A DNA stretch of 64,000 bases, taken from the NCBI GenBank assembly GCA_002284875.1, contig CP015604.1, forward strand, positions 1,116,001 through 1,180,000, read 5' to 3'. Of the stretch, positions 10,701 through 18,900 are shown piece by piece. Under the pieces are notes generated by a model. The model was not told the DNA's origin and did no database searches. It worked only from the letters and a program-made list of their open reading frames with translations. A program made the translations under genes and the position numbers. This stretch comes from Actinobacteria bacterium IMCC26103. GTDB lineage: Bacteria > Actinomycetota > Actinomycetes > Nanopelagicales > Nanopelagicaceae. How positions within the stretch are numbered: the stretch's first letter is position 1; the number at the start of each line of letters is the position of its first letter.

Positions 10701-11213
10701 GCGCAGCGCTTCTTTGTAATTTCCCATTCGCAAGCGCGTTTGAATTTCGCCACCTGGGCAACCAGTTGTTGCAATCAAACCATCGGCATATTGCGAAAGT
10801 AGTTCGCGATCCATACGGGGCTTGTAGTAATAACCTTCAAGGGATGCCAGGGAAGAAAGACGGAAAAGATTTTTTAAGCCATGGTTATTTTCAGCCAGGA
10901 TTGTCATATGGGTATATGCACCACCACCTGAGACATCATCATCTCCACCGCTGGCCCATTGCACACGTTTCTTATCGTGGCGTGATTCAGGCGCAACGTA
11001 GGCTTCAATTCCAATAATTGGTTTAACGCCGGCTTTAATAGCTTGTTTATAGAAATCGAAAGCGCCAAAGACGTTTCCGTGATCTGTCATCGCAATCGCC
11101 GGCATTTCTTGGCGAGCTACTTCTTCTACTAAATCACCAACGCGTGCTGCGCCATCGAGCATTGAGTATTCGGTGTGAACGTGCAGGTGGACGAAAGAGT
11201 CTCGATTACTCAT
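7707..11213 (-). CDS. dnaE1: DNA polymerase III alpha subunit, replicative
   Basis: Replicative polymerase of the C family. At 1168 residues it is the normal DnaE1 length. The N-terminal PHP domain looks intact (FVHLHVHTEYSMLDGA, IAMTDHGNVFGAF, then ATTGCPGGEIQ), so its metal site and possible 3'-5' proofreading are probably kept, as in mycobacterial DnaE1. The palm shows VGPGRGSAAGSLVAYSLGIT and MPDIDLDFDERRR with the catalytic Asp pair, then FNRAHSAGYGVVSFWTAYLK. A C-terminal OB-fold follows (MVTLGGLITGVQRKVSRQG). It lies 67 bp downstream of rluD, in the order lspA-rluD-dnaE known from other actinobacteria. Confidence 0.97.
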   Translation of the reverse strand: MSNRDSFVHLHVHTEYSMLDGAARVGDLVEEVARQEMPAIAMTDHGNVFGAFDFYKQAIKAGVKPIIGIEAYVAPESRHDKKRVQWASGGDDDVSGGGAYTHMTILAENNHGLKNLFRLSSLASLEGYYYKPRMDRELLSQYADGLIATTGCPGGEIQTRLRMGNYKEALRAASDYRDIFGAHNFFLELMDHGIEVETRVKDDLLKLGRELKLPLLATNDLHYTRHADAAAHEALLCVQSGSTLADPKRFKFDNDEFYLKTPAQMRELFKDLPEACDNTLLIAERCNVTLREGENLMPAFAVPAGESEDSWLRKEAEIGLANRFGDRVTAEHKERLNYELDVMLKMGFPGYFLVVADLVAHAKKVGIRVGPGRGSAAGSLVAYSLGITGLDPIEHGLLFERFLNPERISMPDIDLDFDERRRSEMIKYATEKYGEDRVAQIITYGTIKSKQSIKDATRVLGYPYVIGEKLTKALPPSVMGKDISLSGVFDAKDPRYGEAGEFRELYNTDPDSMKVVDLAKGLEGLKRQWGVHAAGVILSREPLLDVIPIHRREADGAIITQFDMGACESTGLLKMDFLGLRNLSVLDDALLNIKENQGVDVVLEDLPLHDQKTFELLSRGDTLGVFQLDGGPMRALLRSMAPDSFADISAVIALYRPGPMGENAHNNYADRKNGRKSVEPIHAELSNVLQEILGDTYGLIVYQEQVMAIAQKVAGFSLGRADLLRKAMGKKNKEILDKEYVPFEAGMKANGFSTAAIKRLWDVLIPFSDYAFNRAHSAGYGVVSFWTAYLKANYPTEYMAALLTSVRDDKDKSALYLSECRRMGIKVLPPDVNESNAEYTPRGKDIRFGLAAIRNVGEGVVASIKSARTAKGAFTSFGDFLAKVDAQVCNKKTIESLIKGGAFDSLEHPRKGLMTVHLEAIDSVIETKRAEAIGQFDLFGGESMTQVAGLDIEIPNFEWDKATLLTFEREMLGLYVSDHPLLGVEHILRSNTDMSISALLADESTPDGMVTLGGLITGVQRKVSRQGSSWAIVTLEDLEGAIEVLFFANTYNQYALTLIEDRVVTVRGRFERRDDVARFTAMEMKSLDISTGPVGPLLISLPISQCTPPIVDRMKEILRSHPGKREVHMQIDDQGVLTTMKIDALVTASPSLSADLKSILGPDCLVRI

Positions 11214-11280
11214 AATCGCTCGTTGCGGAAGTTGGGTTAGCGGTTGTCACAGTTGGGCAATATTAGTCTCTGGTTATCGA

Positions 11281-12219
11281 TTAAGGCAGGACCGCATCGG
11301 AAAGCAACGCCAAGCAAGCCTGAAGGTCAGGTGCATAGGGAGCGTTAAAGACCAACGGTTGCTTAGTAACGGGATGGGCAAAGCGAAGTTCTAGTGCATG
11401 GAGCCAAGGACGTGACATCTTTAACGATTTTCCGAGAACTGGATCTGCGCCATAAGTTGTATCGCCGACAAGCGGATGATTTAGCGCAGAGAAATGGACG
11501 CGAATCTGATGAGTGCGCCCAGTCTCTAACTCCACTTTTACTAGTGAGACTGATCTATAAAATTCGATTACCTCGTAATGTGTGATGCTCTCTTTACCTT
11601 CAGCGATAACGGCAAAGCGATGATCTTCTTTTGGATGGCGATCAATTGGCGCATCAATAGTTCCGCTAACTGGATCCATATGACCTTGAACTAGCGCGTG
11701 ATAAGTCTTTTCAACATCATGGTTACGAAATGCATCCTTTAAAACTGTGTAGGCGCGATCTGTTTTGGCAACGATCATCAAGCCACTTGTTCCGACATCT
11801 AGGCGGTGAACAATTCCAGCGCGTTCAGCGGGTCCTGAAGTTGAGATGGTGTAACCAGCTGCGGTAAGTGCGCCAACAACTGTTGGCCCCATCCAACCTG
11901 GACTTGGATGAGCGGCGCAACCAACTGGCTTGTCGACAACGACAATATCTTCATCGTCATAAACAACGCGCAAACCATCTAATGGAGTTAGCGGAATTGG
12001 ATCTTGATTTAAGGGCTCTGGCATTAAAACATCAATGACTTGACCGTTGGTTACGCGCTCTGATTTGGCCATGGCGCGACCACCGGTGCGGATATCTCCA
12101 TCTTCAAGTAAACGCACGATAGTGGTACGCGATAGACCTAGCACGCGCGTGAGCGCGCTATCGATACGTTCGCCGGCAACGCCTTCGGGAACGCTTAATG
12201 TGCGCGCTTCGCGTGACAT
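11281..12219 (-). CDS. rluD: RluA/RluD-family 23S rRNA pseudouridine synthase
   Basis: Isomerises uridines in 23S rRNA. Of the 312 residues, an S4-like RNA-binding domain covers about 15-70 (GERIDSALTRVLGLSRTTI, LLEDGDIRTGG). The catalytic domain follows with VVDKPVGCAAHPSPG, the active-site block GIVHRLDVGTSGLMIVAKT (Asp near residue 141), and LETGRTHQIRVHF. The exact target position cannot be read from the sequence; placement after lspA and the S4 domain favour the RluD group. It starts immediately after the lspA stop. Confidence 0.93.
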   Translation of the reverse strand: MSREARTLSVPEGVAGERIDSALTRVLGLSRTTIVRLLEDGDIRTGGRAMAKSERVTNGQVIDVLMPEPLNQDPIPLTPLDGLRVVYDDEDIVVVDKPVGCAAHPSPGWMGPTVVGALTAAGYTISTSGPAERAGIVHRLDVGTSGLMIVAKTDRAYTVLKDAFRNHDVEKTYHALVQGHMDPVSGTIDAPIDRHPKEDHRFAVIAEGKESITHYEVIEFYRSVSLVKVELETGRTHQIRVHFSALNHPLVGDTTYGADPVLGKSLKMSRPWLHALELRFAHPVTKQPLVFNAPYAPDLQACLALLSDAVLP

Positions 12220-12702
12220 TTAAGCCCCCATCGGTGAGATATTACGAATAGAAAGTACGACTGCAATTGCTGCTGCAACCACAATAGCGCTATCTGCCAA
12301 GTTAAATACCGGCCAATGCGGCACTTGAATCCAATCAATTACATGTCCAGTAAAAAATCCTGGGCTACGAAAAATTCGATCAGTCAGATTTCCCAGAATT
12401 CCTCCTAAGGCAAGTCCAAGGACAATTGACCAGCCTTTAGATGTAATTTTTGGAGCGAAGTATCCGATCGCACCAATAACTGAGAGGGCAAAGAAGGTGA
12501 AAACCACAGTTGCTCCCTGGGCCAAGCTAAAGGCTGCTCCAGAATTTTTTAGAAGCGTTAATTGGAGGAAGTTGCCTATTAACTTAACTGGGTTACGAGG
12601 ATCGAGTGCGCTTAATGCCCAGATTTTTGTTGCTAAATCAATTAACCAGATCGCCCAAGCGATGGCATAAAGTCTCTTCCAGTGTGTGTTTGGAAGGCGC
12701 AC
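12220..12702 (-). CDS. lspA: Lipoprotein signal peptidase II
   Basis: Membrane aspartyl protease that removes lipoprotein signal peptides after lipidation. The 160 residues form four hydrophobic segments (about 11-31, 64-83, 92-109, 133-152). The catalytic aspartates sit in GNLTDRIF (near 108) and VFNLADSAI (near 137), and the conserved KNSGAAFSL segment is present. Translation starts at GTG (12700-12702), one base after the end of the DksA-like gene. It directly abuts rluD. Confidence 0.96.
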   Translation of the reverse strand: MRLPNTHWKRLYAIAWAIWLIDLATKIWALSALDPRNPVKLIGNFLQLTLLKNSGAAFSLAQGATVVFTFFALSVIGAIGYFAPKITSKGWSIVLGLALGGILGNLTDRIFRSPGFFTGHVIDWIQVPHWPVFNLADSAIVVAAAIAVVLSIRNISPMGA

Positions 12703-12703
12703 C

Positions 12704-13504
12704 TTAGCGCCGCTCTTCCTTCTGCTTACAGATCATGCAGAGAGTTGCGCGCGGGAATACCTGCAGCCGCGCTTTACCAATTGCGTTGCCGCATTCTTCA
12801 CAATTTCCGTAACTCTTGCTATCGATGCGATCTAGCGCGCGCTCGGTCTGCAAAACCATATCGCGCGCGTTTATGACAAGAGACATCTCATGTTCGCGCT
12901 CAAAAGTTTTAGTACCTGAATCTGCTTGGTCATCGCCGGCGCCTTCACCAGATTCAGAAATTAACTCATCCATCTCAGCTTCAACCACAGCGAGTTCTTG
13001 GCGCAGGCGTGCTAAATCTTTAGCGATTTCAGTGCGAACTGCTTTGAGTTCGGCTGCAGTCCATGGCGCCTCTGATTCACTGGCAGTTACTGGTGTTGGT
13101 GCAGCTTTAATTGGCTTAAGGGGCGCTGCTTTCTTGCCGCTCTTAATTGGACGTGCAGGTGGGGGCATTACTAGACGACGTTCTTCAATTAATGGAGTTG
13201 AAACGGGAGCCGTAACGGTTGCGACGATAACTGTCTGAGATTTCTCATCAACTGTAAGAGTGGTCTTGCCTACTTTAGAAGGAAAGGGACGTCCCGGTGC
13301 TTTCTTAGCTGGCGCTTTCTTAGCAACTTTCTTGGCAACCTTTTTAACTTGCGCTTTTTTAGCAACCTTCTTTACAGGTGCTTTCTTGGCAGCTTTCTTG
13401 GCAGCTTTCTTAGCGGGAGCCTTCTTGGCAACTTTCTTTGCAGCAGCCTTCGCTACCTTTTTTGCAGGGCTCTTCTTGGCAACGGCTTTCTTTTTTGCTG
13501 GCAC
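12704..13504 (-). CDS. DksA/TraR-type zinc-finger protein with a lysine/alanine-rich histone H1-like N-terminus
   Basis: Residues 1 to about 75 are Lys/Ala repeats of the AKKAPAKKAAKK kind, a nucleic-acid-binding H1-like tail. Residues about 145-266 are a DksA/TraR domain: a coiled coil (AELKAVRTEIAKDLARLRQEL) and a four-Cys zinc finger (CEECGNAIGKARLQVFPR, then CMICKQKEE). I chose the GTG at 13504 over the one at 13513, because the upstream GTG overlaps a TAGGGT -10 hexamer that sits seven bases before 13504. The length is then 266 aa. Streptomyces has a similar fusion next to lspA. The role is probably RNA polymerase or nucleoid modulation, but is not proven. Confidence 0.85.
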   Translation of the reverse strand: MPAKKKAVAKKSPAKKVAKAAAKKVAKKAPAKKAAKKAAKKAPVKKVAKKAQVKKVAKKVAKKAPAKKAPGRPFPSKVGKTTLTVDEKSQTVIVATVTAPVSTPLIEERRLVMPPPARPIKSGKKAAPLKPIKAAPTPVTASESEAPWTAAELKAVRTEIAKDLARLRQELAVVEAEMDELISESGEGAGDDQADSGTKTFEREHEMSLVINARDMVLQTERALDRIDSKSYGNCEECGNAIGKARLQVFPRATLCMICKQKEERR

Positions 13505-13511
13505 GCCGCGC

Positions 13512-13517
13512 ACCCTA
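13512..13517 (-). promoter_or_regulatory. Putative -10 element for the DksA-like/lspA/rluD transcript
   Basis: The minus strand reads TAGGGT, seven bases, then GTG at 13504. This hexamer decides the start codon: an earlier GTG at 13513 lies inside it. The spacing implies a leaderless message. Confidence 0.45.
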
Positions 13518-13609
13518 TGCTCTTTTACCGCTTAGACCAACTTTGCCACTCAACTCAACTGCAAATTCTTAGGTAACTTGCCTGCGCGATCTCAAAGACC
13601 TGCGGGCGT

Positions 13610-13615
13610 TAGACT
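13610..13615 (+). promoter_or_regulatory. ileS: Putative -10 element for ileS
   Basis: TAGACT lies nine bases before the ileS ATG, with no Shine-Dalgarno sequence between. The divergent gap to the DksA-like gene is about 120 bp and holds no T-box leader that I can recognise. Confidence 0.4.
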
Positions 13616-13624
13616 CTCCCCCTT

Positions 13625-16600
13625 ATGACAATGCGCCCGGTTCCAGCTCAGATCGACCTCCCAGCAATGGAGCGTTCGATCTTAGATTTCTGGCGCGATA
13701 ACGCAATATTTGAAACAAGTACCTCTGCCCGCGAAAGTGGCCAACCTTGGACTTTCTATGAAGGCCCACCAACAGCAAATGGCATGCCCGGCACCCACCA
13801 TATTGAAGCCCGCGTTTTTAAAGATGTCTTTCCTCGTTACCAAACGATGAAAGGCAAATATGTAACTCGTAAAGCTGGATGGGATTGCCACGGCCTTCCA
13901 GTTGAGATTGCAGTTGAGAAAGAGTTAGGTTTTGCAGGCAAGGGCGATATTGAAAAATATGGCATCGCCGCCTTTAACGATAAGTGTCGCGATTCAGTAA
14001 CTCGCCACGTAGATGCTTTTACAACTATGACCAACCGGATGGGTTTCTGGGTTGATTTCGATCAGGCTTATTGGACGATGGCGCCAGAATATGTAGAAAG
14101 CGTCTGGTGGAGTTTAAAAGAAATCTGGAAGAAAGGTCTCTTAGTGCAAGACCATCGCGTTGCTCCATATTGTCCGCGATGCGGAACAGGTCTATCTGAT
14201 CATGAATTGGCGCAAGGTTACGAGACCGTTACCGATCCATCGGTATATGTACGCTTCCCAGTTACATCTGGTGAGCTCGCAGATCTTGGCGCCGCCTTAT
14301 TGGTTTGGACTACTACTCCATGGACTTTGGTTTCTAATACGGCTATTGCAGTAAATCCTGAAGTTGATTATGTAGTCGCTGAAGTAACCGTAGAAGATGT
14401 GCGCGAAGTATTAGTTGTTGCAGAGCCATTGATCTCATCTTTGACCGGCGAAGTTAGAGTCTTAAAGGTTGTAAAGGGCATAGATCTTGAGCGAACTACC
14501 TATAAGCGCCCCCTTGATCTCGTTGATATTCCTGATTCTCACTTCGTAGTTCTAGCCAGCTATGTAACAACTGAAGATGGCACCGGCCTGGTCCACCAAT
14601 CACCTGCCTTTGGCGCCGACGATTTAGCGGTCTGCCGCGCATATGGCCTGCCAGTTGTTAATCCAATCGCACCAAATGGAACTTTCCTAAGTGAAGTTCC
14701 ACTAGTCGGTGGCCTCTTCTTTAAGGATGCCGATAAGGTTTTAGTAAAAGAGTTAAAGTCACGTGGCGTGCTCTATAAACATCAGCCATACGAACACCCT
14801 TATCCACATTGCTGGCGCTGCCACACTGCACTTATCTATTACGCACAACCATCTTGGTATATCCGCACAACTTCAATTAAAGATGAGTTAATCCGCGAAA
14901 ATAACCAGACCGATTGGCACCCAGAAACTATTAAAACCGGGCGTTACGGAGATTGGTTAAATAACAATATCGATTGGGCGCTCTCGCGCAATCGCTTCTG
15001 GGGCACTCCCCTTCCAATCTGGCGCTGTGAAGAAAAGCATGAAGTCTGTGTTGATTCACTTGCTGAACTTGGCGCACTGGCCGGTCAAGAGTTATCTAAC
15101 CTAGATCCGCATCGCCCATTTGTTGATGACATTCACTTCCCATGCCCAACTTGTGGCAAAGAGATGGAGCGCGTTCCTGAAGTAATCGATTGTTGGTATG
15201 ACTCAGGTGCAATGCCATTTGCGCAGTGGGGCTATCCACATAAGCCTGGCTCAGTTGAGAAATTTAAAGCCGCCTATCCCGCTGACTTTATCTGCGAAGC
15301 AATCGATCAAACGCGCGGGTGGTTCTATACCTTGATGACTATTGGAACCTTGGTCTTTGACCAATCTGCTTATAAGAGCGTGCTCTGCCTTGGCCATATC
15401 TTGGATAAAGATGGACGCAAGATGAGTAAGCACGTCGGAAATGTTCTGGAACCAATTGCTCTAATGGACCAACATGGCGCAGATGCAGTGCGTTGGTACA
15501 TGTTGGCCGCCGGGTCTCCATGGTCTGCGCGACGCGTCGGGCACGATGCGATCAGCGATGTAGTACGCAAGACTTTGCTTACTTACTGGAACACCATCTC
15601 TTTCCACACTTTATATGCGCAATCCTCTAACTTTGATATCTCACAGATCCCGGCTGTTAAAGATCGTTCGATGATGGATCACTGGATCTTGAGTGAGTTA
15701 AATACTTTGATTCAAGAAGTAGACATTGCTTACTCTGAATTTGATTCGCAGGCCGCCGGTAAAGCGCTGGCTCGTTTTATCGATGATCTCTCAAATTGGT
15801 ATGTACGTCGCTCTCGCCGTCGCTTTTGGGATGGCGATGTTGCCGCACTGGGCACTCTTCACGAATGTTTAGTCACGCTTACCCAGCTGCTATCACCCAT
15901 GGTTCCCTTTATCACCGAACATGTCTGGCAAGCAGTAGTACGGGCTGCAGATTCATCTGCTGCAAATTCAGTACACCTCACCGATTTTCCAGTTGCACAA
16001 GGCGCGCTTATAAACCTTGAGTTAAATTCTCAAGTTGCGATGACGCGTCGTGTAGTGGAACTCGGTCGTGCCGCTCGTGCAGAATCTGCGATCAAGATCC
16101 GTCAACCTTTGCAGCGTGCACTAATTTCAGCCTCTGGTTGGGCGAAGTTGCCTTTAGATATGAAAGATCAGATCGCCGATGAGTTAAATGTGATTGATCT
16201 GGCTGATATTGCAGATGCCGCCGGAGATTTGGTAAATATCTCTGTTAAAGCCAACTTCAAATCACTGGGTGCTAAATTTGGTAAAGAGGTCCAAGATATC
16301 GCAAAGGCAATTGCCGCAACCGATGCCACAGCCCTTGTTAAAACACTACGTGCTTCTGGCACTACAAAAGTTGCAACCTGGCAGATCGATCTAGATGATC
16401 TAGTAATTACCGAGGTGCCTAAGAGCGGATGGATGGTTGCTAGCCACGAGGGCGAATCAGTGGCTTTAGATCTTGCCCTTAGCCAATCGCTAATCGATGC
16501 CGGATACGTCCGTGAGGTAATTCGTTATATCCAAGAGCGACGTAAAGGCGATGGATTTGAAATTTCAGATCGCATCAAAGTTCGCTGGAACGCAGATAGT

Positions 16601-16735
16601 TCAATCGTTGCAGCAATCACATCTGCGGCATCTCACATAAGCGATGAAGTACTTGCTCTGGAATTTACCTTCGATGCCAGCTTGCCTGCTGGAGATAATG
16701 AATTACAGATTAGCGCCACGCTCGTAAAAGCTTAG
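13625..16735 (+). CDS. ileS: Isoleucyl-tRNA synthetase (long, eukaryote-like type)
   Basis: Charges tRNA-Ile. The 1036 residues form a class I synthetase. The HIGH-box region is GPPTANGMPGTHHIEARVF, the editing (CP1) domain contains LLVWTTTPWTLVSNTAIAV, and the KMSKS box reads DGRKMSKHVGN. The C-terminal anticodon-binding region includes SNWYVRRSRRRFW. The length and WTTTPWTL/KMSKHVGN style match the long IleS2 group, several members of which are naturally mupirocin tolerant; that property is not readable here. It runs opposite to its neighbours, and its stop overlaps the yggT stop by 4 bp. Confidence 0.96.
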   Translation: MTMRPVPAQIDLPAMERSILDFWRDNAIFETSTSARESGQPWTFYEGPPTANGMPGTHHIEARVFKDVFPRYQTMKGKYVTRKAGWDCHGLPVEIAVEKELGFAGKGDIEKYGIAAFNDKCRDSVTRHVDAFTTMTNRMGFWVDFDQAYWTMAPEYVESVWWSLKEIWKKGLLVQDHRVAPYCPRCGTGLSDHELAQGYETVTDPSVYVRFPVTSGELADLGAALLVWTTTPWTLVSNTAIAVNPEVDYVVAEVTVEDVREVLVVAEPLISSLTGEVRVLKVVKGIDLERTTYKRPLDLVDIPDSHFVVLASYVTTEDGTGLVHQSPAFGADDLAVCRAYGLPVVNPIAPNGTFLSEVPLVGGLFFKDADKVLVKELKSRGVLYKHQPYEHPYPHCWRCHTALIYYAQPSWYIRTTSIKDELIRENNQTDWHPETIKTGRYGDWLNNNIDWALSRNRFWGTPLPIWRCEEKHEVCVDSLAELGALAGQELSNLDPHRPFVDDIHFPCPTCGKEMERVPEVIDCWYDSGAMPFAQWGYPHKPGSVEKFKAAYPADFICEAIDQTRGWFYTLMTIGTLVFDQSAYKSVLCLGHILDKDGRKMSKHVGNVLEPIALMDQHGADAVRWYMLAAGSPWSARRVGHDAISDVVRKTLLTYWNTISFHTLYAQSSNFDISQIPAVKDRSMMDHWILSELNTLIQEVDIAYSEFDSQAAGKALARFIDDLSNWYVRRSRRRFWDGDVAALGTLHECLVTLTQLLSPMVPFITEHVWQAVVRAADSSAANSVHLTDFPVAQGALINLELNSQVAMTRRVVELGRAARAESAIKIRQPLQRALISASGWAKLPLDMKDQIADELNVIDLADIADAAGDLVNISVKANFKSLGAKFGKEVQDIAKAIAATDATALVKTLRASGTTKVATWQIDLDDLVITEVPKSGWMVASHEGESVALDLALSQSLIDAGYVREVIRYIQERRKGDGFEISDRIKVRWNADSSIVAAITSAASHISDEVLALEFTFDASLPAGDNELQISATLVKA

Positions 16736-17013
16736 AGAAGAACTACGACAACGCCCTTTGCCAGACTGATGGCGATAAGAAGCACGATAAAAGATAAATC
16801 CAGCGAAACTCCACCGAGGCGAAGAGGCGGAACAAACCTTCCAACAAATTTCATTGGTGGATCAGTAATCGAATAGATCATCTCGAAGAAGGCTATCAAG
16901 AATGAATTCGGGCGCCAATTACGGGCAAAGATGCGCACATAATCGATAATCAAACGGATGAAGAGCGCATACTTAAAGAGATCAAGAATCGTAAGCAGTA
17001 TGTTAGAGATCAT
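16732..17013 (-). CDS. yggT: YggT-family membrane protein
   Basis: A 93-residue protein with two hydrophobic segments (about 4-25 and 70-93) around a polar loop containing SFLIAFFEMIYSITDPPMKF, the family core. YggT/YlmG proteins are linked to division and membrane organisation and usually follow sepF, as here, 25 bp downstream. In most actinobacteria divIVA (wag31) comes next, but here the next gene is the oppositely oriented ileS, with a TTAG overlap of the two stops. Confidence 0.9.
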   Translation of the reverse strand: MISNILLTILDLFKYALFIRLIIDYVRIFARNWRPNSFLIAFFEMIYSITDPPMKFVGRFVPPLRLGGVSLDLSFIVLLIAISLAKGVVVVLL

Positions 17014-17038
17014 GGGGAACCAAGTACTTGGCTAAAAA

Positions 17039-17509
17039 TTATGACTGGTTGAAGAAGCTAGCCTGTGCTGCTGCAGTCTTATCTTCGCTGCTCACATTTA
17101 CATTCGCAGGTGAGAGAAGAAAAACCTTGTGGCTAACACGTTCGATGCGACCATGTAATCCAAATACCAGTCCGCTGGCAAAGTCGACTAAGCGCTTGCG
17201 CTCTGACTCTTCCATATCGTCAAGATTGATAATGACTGGATTTCCTTCACGGTAATGCTCGCCCATCTTGCGCGCTTCGCTATAAGAACGTGGCTGTAAT
17301 GTGATGATGTGGTAATTAACATCTGGTTGAGTAGATGGTGCGACCGCAACAGTTGAACCAACGACAGTCACTCCGGCGCGATCACGCGATGAACGTAAGA
17401 GTTCACGTGCAGGGCGTTCAGTTGCGCGGACTGGAGTTGCTTCGCTTTGAGCTTCTTCATCGGTGTCGACTAACCCGAGATAGCCCATCATTTTATTTAG
17501 TGCTGACAT
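17039..17509 (-). CDS. sepF: Cell division protein SepF
   Basis: Membrane-tethering partner of FtsZ in bacteria lacking FtsA. The 156 residues begin with the amphipathic helix MSALNKMMGYLGLV, followed by a low-complexity linker (about 15-65). The SepF domain (about 68-145) shows ITLQPRSYSEARKMGEHYR, NPVIINLDDMEESERKRLVDF and ASGLVFGLHGRIERVSHKVF. Its start is preceded by TAACCT and six bases, so a local leaderless promoter inside the yggS stop region is likely. Confidence 0.96.
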   Translation of the reverse strand: MSALNKMMGYLGLVDTDEEAQSEATPVRATERPARELLRSSRDRAGVTVVGSTVAVAPSTQPDVNYHIITLQPRSYSEARKMGEHYREGNPVIINLDDMEESERKRLVDFASGLVFGLHGRIERVSHKVFLLSPANVNVSSEDKTAAAQASFFNQS

Positions 17510-17515
17510 AGGTAA

Positions 17516-17521
17516 AGGTTA
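17516..17521 (-). promoter_or_regulatory. sepF: Putative -10 element of sepF (leaderless)
   Basis: On the minus strand TAACCT is followed by six bases and the sepF ATG. The hexamer overlaps the yggS stop codon. This gives sepF-yggT a possible own promoter inside the division cluster. Confidence 0.45.
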
Positions 17522-18205
17522 GGGGTGATACGGGCGCGAACCGAGGATTTGGCTACCTATCCGCAGATGTGTCGCGCCATGGCTAATCGCTATTTGATAG
17601 TCAGAACTCATGCCAGCAGATAAGAAAGTTGCCGCTGGGTAGTTGGTTAAAAACCCTTCATGGATCTCTGCGATTTCTGAGAAAGCTCGCTCGTGTTCAT
17701 ACTCCACTGGAGGCACACACATTAGGCCGACCAATTTTATCTGCGGCAGATTTGCCACTGAATCTGCCAAAGCCATGAGCTCAGGTTTAATTACTCCCCC
17801 ACGATCTGGTGCACCATCTAGAGATAACTGGAGAAATATGGAAATCTCTCTGCCTACTTCAGTTGCAATCCGTGAGAGTTTTTCTACATGTTCTGCTGAG
17901 TCAAGTGAATGTATGAAACTTGCCCAGCCTGCGATATCTCGCAATTTGCGGCTCTGAACTTGGCCTTGAAAGTGCCAGGTTCCACTTACTTGGGCAGACT
18001 TTGCCACGCCTTCTTCGTTGCGGTTTTCTCCAAAATTTTGCACACCAAGGTTGCGCAATATTTCAACATCACTTGCCGGATAAGTCTTAGTAACGGCAAT
18101 CAAAGTTATTTCACTGCGATCACGGCCCGCTTTCGCTGCCGCTGCAGCGATTTGTGATTCAACTGCCGCCAGCTCAGTAGCAATCTCTATCTCACGTGAA
18201 CTCAT
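17519..18205 (-). CDS. yggS: YggS-family PLP homeostasis protein
   Basis: PLP-binding single-barrel protein that controls free pyridoxal phosphate levels. The 228 residues carry the Lys motif LIAVTKTYPASD, then NFGENRNEEGVAKS, WHFQGQVQSRKL, IHSLDSAE, LQLSLDGAPDRGGV, GLMCVPP, LSAGMSSDYQIAISHGATHL and RIGSQILGSR. I take the ATG at 18203-18205, which overlaps the pgeF TGA by 4 bp, rather than the TTG two codons earlier. Clustering with sepF and pgeF is conserved in Gram-positive bacteria. Confidence 0.95.
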   Translation of the reverse strand: MSSREIEIATELAAVESQIAAAAAKAGRDRSEITLIAVTKTYPASDVEILRNLGVQNFGENRNEEGVAKSAQVSGTWHFQGQVQSRKLRDIAGWASFIHSLDSAEHVEKLSRIATEVGREISIFLQLSLDGAPDRGGVIKPELMALADSVANLPQIKLVGLMCVPPVEYEHERAFSEIAEIHEGFLTNYPAATFLSAGMSSDYQIAISHGATHLRIGSQILGSRPYHP

Positions 18206-18867
18206 AAGCAAACCAAACCGGCCTGACGTCCAGTTACGCCATCACGGCGATATGAGAAGAGATCTTGATTCTCCACTGTGCAGATCTCTTGATTGGTGAT
18301 TACTTCAACTCCAGCGCCTTGCAACACTGCCATCAAAGCTTTGGGTAGGTCTAACGCTGGTGTGTCTGAAATTGTTTTGGCCGATGCCAATGGGAATTGG
18401 GCAATGACCTCATCGTGCAGTTGGCTTGATACTTCATAACAACGTCCGCAGATTGCAGGACCAATAGTTGCGCAAATATCTTGCGCCCCCATCTCGCGCA
18501 TTAACTCAAGAGTTTTCATTGCTATTCCATTTACCAATCCGCGCCGGCCCACATGCACTGCAGCAACGGCTTCACGCGAAGTCAATAACAGTGGGATGCA
18601 ATCGGCGACCATAACTGCCAAGGTGATTCCGGGAATTCCGGTAACTAGCGCATCAGCGGTCGGTGCTTCATCGGTTACGCTCTCAATAATCACAATACGG
18701 CTGCCGTGTACTTGATTCATGAATTGAATTGGTCCGTGAAGTTTTTCCAGGGATTCTCGGTTAGCCAAAACATCTAATGGCTGATCACCAACATGATCTC
18801 CAAGATTCAATGAAGAATATGGGCCTTGACTGAGGCCGCCTAAACGATTTGTGAATGTTGCCAGCAT
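18202..18867 (-). CDS. pgeF: PgeF (YfiH) multicopper-laccase-like purine nucleoside phosphorylase / peptidoglycan editing factor
   Basis: The 221 residues match the YfiH/DUF152 family. Motifs are FTNRLGGLSQGPYSSLNLGDHVGD, QVHGSRIV, DALVTGIPGITLAVMVADC, AVHVGRRGLVNGI and TIGPAICGRCYEVS, with the His and Cys residues of the metal site. Family members have shown purine nucleoside phosphorylase activity, and E. coli YfiH has been linked to cell-wall peptide fidelity. Here it lies directly downstream of ftsZ (33 bp gap), the usual actinobacterial position. Confidence 0.92.
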   Translation of the reverse strand: MLATFTNRLGGLSQGPYSSLNLGDHVGDQPLDVLANRESLEKLHGPIQFMNQVHGSRIVIIESVTDEAPTADALVTGIPGITLAVMVADCIPLLLTSREAVAAVHVGRRGLVNGIAMKTLELMREMGAQDICATIGPAICGRCYEVSSQLHDEVIAQFPLASAKTISDTPALDLPKALMAVLQGAGVEVITNQEICTVENQDLFSYRRDGVTGRQAGLVCL

Positions 18868-18900
18868 TTGATGCTCACTCGCAGATGGAGTGGGTCACTG

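Noticed and set aside
13260-13535. Open frame on the plus strand with AFLA repeats
   Set aside because: It is the antisense image of the Lys/Ala repeat of the DksA-like gene; the repeat alone keeps the frame open.
13514-13624. T-box leader for ileS
   Set aside because: The gap is about 110 bp, without a T-box sequence or specifier stem, and a -10 hexamer lies just before the ATG.
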